A DNA stretch of 64,000 bases. It comes from Polytrichum commune. Its lineage: Eukaryota > Streptophyta > Polytrichopsida > Polytrichales > Polytrichaceae. Position 1 is the stretch's first letter, and each line of letters starts with the position of its first letter. The position numbers and the translations under genes were made by a program. The stretch covers positions 39,372,001 to 39,436,000 of the forward strand of contig OX485806.1 of assembly GCA_950295325.1 (NCBI GenBank). Direction: 5' to 3'. The notes under the pieces are model-generated. The model did no database searches, was not told where the DNA came from, and saw only the letters and a program-made list of their open reading frames with translations. Shown here in pieces: positions 60,965 through 64,000 of this stretch.

Positions 60965-61345
60965 AGGTGTGGGTTTAATTTAGTTTGTTTTTCATGTTCT
61001 TCAACTTCTACCAATTGGATTTCACACGATGAAGCTTGTTTTGCATTAGCAACTCTTCGATGAAGCACCAACAAAAGATGCATTGATTACCGCGCCTCTC
61101 TTGATTCATACATGATTATCATAAGTGCATGTTTGTTGATTTCTTAACCGAATACATAGTCCTCCTGATTGTGTCCACTGTTCACTATTGGGTGTCGAGT
61201 AGTTAATAAAATTTGAAGACGTAGTCCAATCTCTTTTAAACAAATGTCTTTATGGTGTTTGTTCTTTGATCCTCACAAAACCCCACACCTATCAAATATA
61301 GGTGCCCAATTAAGAAAAGTGACCAAGTAACACCCACATATATAC
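60965..61345 (+). repeat. dispersed repeat E, copy 2
   Basis: Matches 30440-30810 block by block, including TTGCATTAGCAA, GATGAAGCA and TTGTTCTTTGATCCT. Confidence 0.6.
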
Positions 61346-62106
61346 CTCCTTAGAGACATTTTTGGGTTTCATAAAGTGATATCATCAAAGAAACATAGGC
61401 ACCCCACTTTGGGGTTGTTTAGCCTTTTAGAAGTTAAAGTACCATGAGGTGCTTCCAAGCTCCTACTTCATCTTTTTGGATGTCAAACTCCAAAGTCCAT
61501 ATCCCGTCCATGTGGGATATGAGTAGATCGCAACCAATGTAAGATCGGCATGTGGTAGATTCTCAAAGTTGACTATTTGATGAGGAATATTTTAGAAAGC
61601 ACTTAAGATGATACATTATCTTTTTTTTAATTCCAAGTCTCATTTTCGTAAAGTGATTTCACAAAGGCATCTTCTCAATGATAGCCTTGATCCTCACCGT
61701 AACCACAAGTTGGGTTCATGCATGTCAATCCACCTCCACCAATAATTTGGTCCTACCACAAAGTTTGGTGCCTTGTAAGTACACTTTTAAAAAAAACTTA
61801 ATTAGTGTGGGTTGCCATTCGGAATTATGTGTTGCAATAACGTTTTACTCACATTATCATTTTTTACCAACTAAGTTACATCATATTTTTCGGTGTGTAT
61901 ACAAACTACTTATGTTAATCGGGTGAGAAGTGATACTCTCAATGAAATGTTATAGCAATGTGAAACTATAAGTGGTAACCCACATCAATAGAAAAATCTA
62001 TTGCAATACCTAAACCCATAAAATTTCAATAGGTGGTGGAGTTTTGGTTTGCCCTTTAGGGTGGGAACATTTTACCTCATTTGGAAAGTGACCTATAACG
62101 GTTTCT

Positions 62107-62166
<60 letters not shown>

Positions 62167-64000
62167 GTATGGGTTGTAATCTACATATTTGAAAGACAAC
62201 CATTTCAAGTTGTCTTTTGGTTTCATTTCAATCAATAATTCTTAAGTGAGTCACTCAGATTGCAAATATAACACTTTTAACTTGTATGTTCCTCATTTCA
62301 ATTTGGTAACGTGTTCATGCTATTTTGTTTTGTTAACATCCTTACATATCTTGAAATGCTCAAAGTGTCCTAATGGTTCTAAAGAATGGTAGAATGTCTA
62401 ATTGGTTGTCATGGTCAAGAAACTAATGGTTGATACCCGTTCAACAATATTCACTTAAGGCCCACCTATATAACCACTTAAGAAAACTGCATGTCTGATT
62501 TATGTGAATTTGCCACAAGCAAGGGTTTTGTCACATCATTAATATCAATTTTAAGGCATTAAATTTGTACAAAATTTTCTTATTAGGACATCTAAGGCCA
62601 CCCAGGCCGCGCAACTGAACTTAATCCTCAATAACATCAAAGTTTTAACTTATTCAAATGATGCACTTGAAGAATACGTAGATAGGAATCGCACTCGACA
62701 TTATTAATTGAAAGTGAAAGTACGTAGCTCAAATACTACATTATGGTTTTGCTTGAATAGGCCCACCCTAGCTAGGCCTCTTAGATGCTTAGGGTTAGCT
62801 AAGAAAAGCAAACAAAATAATACCCATTTCGTAGCTTAGGTGCACTCACCTTACTTCGGGCTAGCAATTTTGAAGGTCCCATTTCGTACATGGGTTGACT
62901 TGGCTCGGTGAAGTTATTGGCCCCTCGCCCCTTTCCCCTTCTATCAACAAATCATTGAATCCTATGTGACGTTATAATTTTTCTTTAGTCTCGACCTCGG
63001 GGAGGTTTCATTTGAGCCAAAGTCGCCACGTAACATGGAGGAATCATCACCTCTACATGTACATAGGATCCCCAATATTCCGGCCTCCTTCCGAATAAGT
63101 TAGTAGCCAACTAGCCTCACGTCCGTTCACATTGGCCACGGTTCGTTGTGACTCAAAGTAACGTTTTTTTAAGGGAGAAAAAAACACTACGTCAACTTTT
63201 TGTTTTTAATGTAGTCAAATATGAAAGATTAGAAATTCGTTGAGTCACCGTTTTCACGTTGGGATATTCGTACTACGTAAAACCGTTGATGGTGGAGTAG
63301 GAATTTGGAAATGATCCACCGCAATAGTGACAACATGAGCAACTTCTACTCACCACATTAAACCGCTGCACTACCTACTAACTAACATTTAAAGGCCACA
63401 ATTAGTTGCTATAATTGCTTCCGAATTTTCTAAAGAAAGTTAACTTTGATCACTACCGATATGAGTCCTAGGTAAGCGTCCTTCGTTGCAAATATGCCAT
63501 TGTAGTAGATTTGCATGTTTTTCTAGTGAAATGAAATGAGATTCATTTTGAAGGTCGTGAAGTCAAAAGGCTTGTGGGATTATAAGTACATCATGATGGT
63601 GTCAAGAAATAACACACACACACTTATAGTACCAAGTGCAATGGTCTCAATGCGACGAAGGTTGATGTCAACTTGATGGTCTGGATGTGGTCTCGAAGCC
63701 TAGTACTACATCCTGGAAGAGAGAAAGATACATGTCTCTCATGGAGTTGTAGAGAGGACAATCCAACACAAAGTGTGCCTCAATTCAACTGCATTTTTGG
63801 AATATAGTTGGCATAATTTATTATCCATAGAAATTGGAATAATCAACCACCTCATACTGTCAATGGCAGTTTGAGGTGTGGTAAGCAACAATGATTTTGC
63901 ATGGGGGTGGTGTCAATGGTTACTTCAAGTACGGTTTACATTCATATTTGAGAAAAAAATTCTTTGAGATGAAGGTAATCTAATTTATTTTCAATAAGGT
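61346..64000. other. intergenic DNA to the window end, no gene seen
   Basis: Contains a (CA)n tract at 62108-62164 and a CACTA-like relic near 63440-63520. No coding region is recognised; the short frame at 61678-61926 lacks motifs. Confidence 0.4.
62108..62164. repeat. (CA)n microsatellite
   Basis: About 28 CA repeats without interruption. Confidence 0.95.

Noticed and set aside
1-64000. CRISPR arrays, operons and bacterial-type signals
   Set aside because: The window is plant nuclear DNA with spliced genes; no regularly spaced identical short repeats were seen.

Overview
The window is nuclear DNA from a land plant. It has spliceosomal introns with GT..AG borders, plant-only gene families (type III polyketide synthase, IQ+BAG cochaperone, thylakoid-lumen FKBP) and many short inverted-repeat transposons. 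The polyketide synthase resembles, from memory, chalcone synthase-like enzymes of bryophytes and lycophytes more than those of flowering plants. I therefore favour a non-seed plant, without being able to name a species. The DNA is gene-poor: three intact genes in 64 kb, AT-rich and repeat-laden between them.

Layout. 1-8 kb: repeat relics, including a PIF/Harbinger MITE and a CACTA MITE. 8.1-10.0 kb (+): a four-exon type III polyketide synthase with unusual active-site residues. 10-13.5 kb: no gene, a short hairpin, and a tandemly repeated segment abutting the next gene. 13.5-18.1 kb (-): a large two-exon BAG6-like protein with an IQ motif, a BAG domain, an internal protein repeat array and a basic coiled-coil tail. 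Upstream of it lie a triplicated leader and a heat-shock element near 19.8 kb. 20-24.2 kb: MITEs and dispersed repeats. 24.3-30.3 kb (+): a seven-exon FKBP16-3-type lumenal immunophilin whose introns hold tandem repeats and MULE-like MITEs. 30.3-64 kb: no intact gene. This part holds a decayed MULE-type transposase (33.1-36.1 kb, -), a cluster of CACTA-type MITEs, a piggyBac-like TTAA-flanked element nested in another repeat, a Stowaway MITE, two more full-length Harbinger MITEs plus one worn copy, a pair of related coding relics, microsatellites and poly-G tracts.

The three genes are not an operon or pathway. They act in specialised metabolism (polyketide synthase), proteostasis and heat stress (BAG6-like) and the chloroplast lumen (FKBP). 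The most notable points are the polyketide synthase substitutions, the piggyBac-like element with two empty-site copies in the same window, the local tandem amplification of non-coding DNA around and inside two genes, and the heat-shock element upstream of the BAG gene. All comparisons were made by eye without alignment software.
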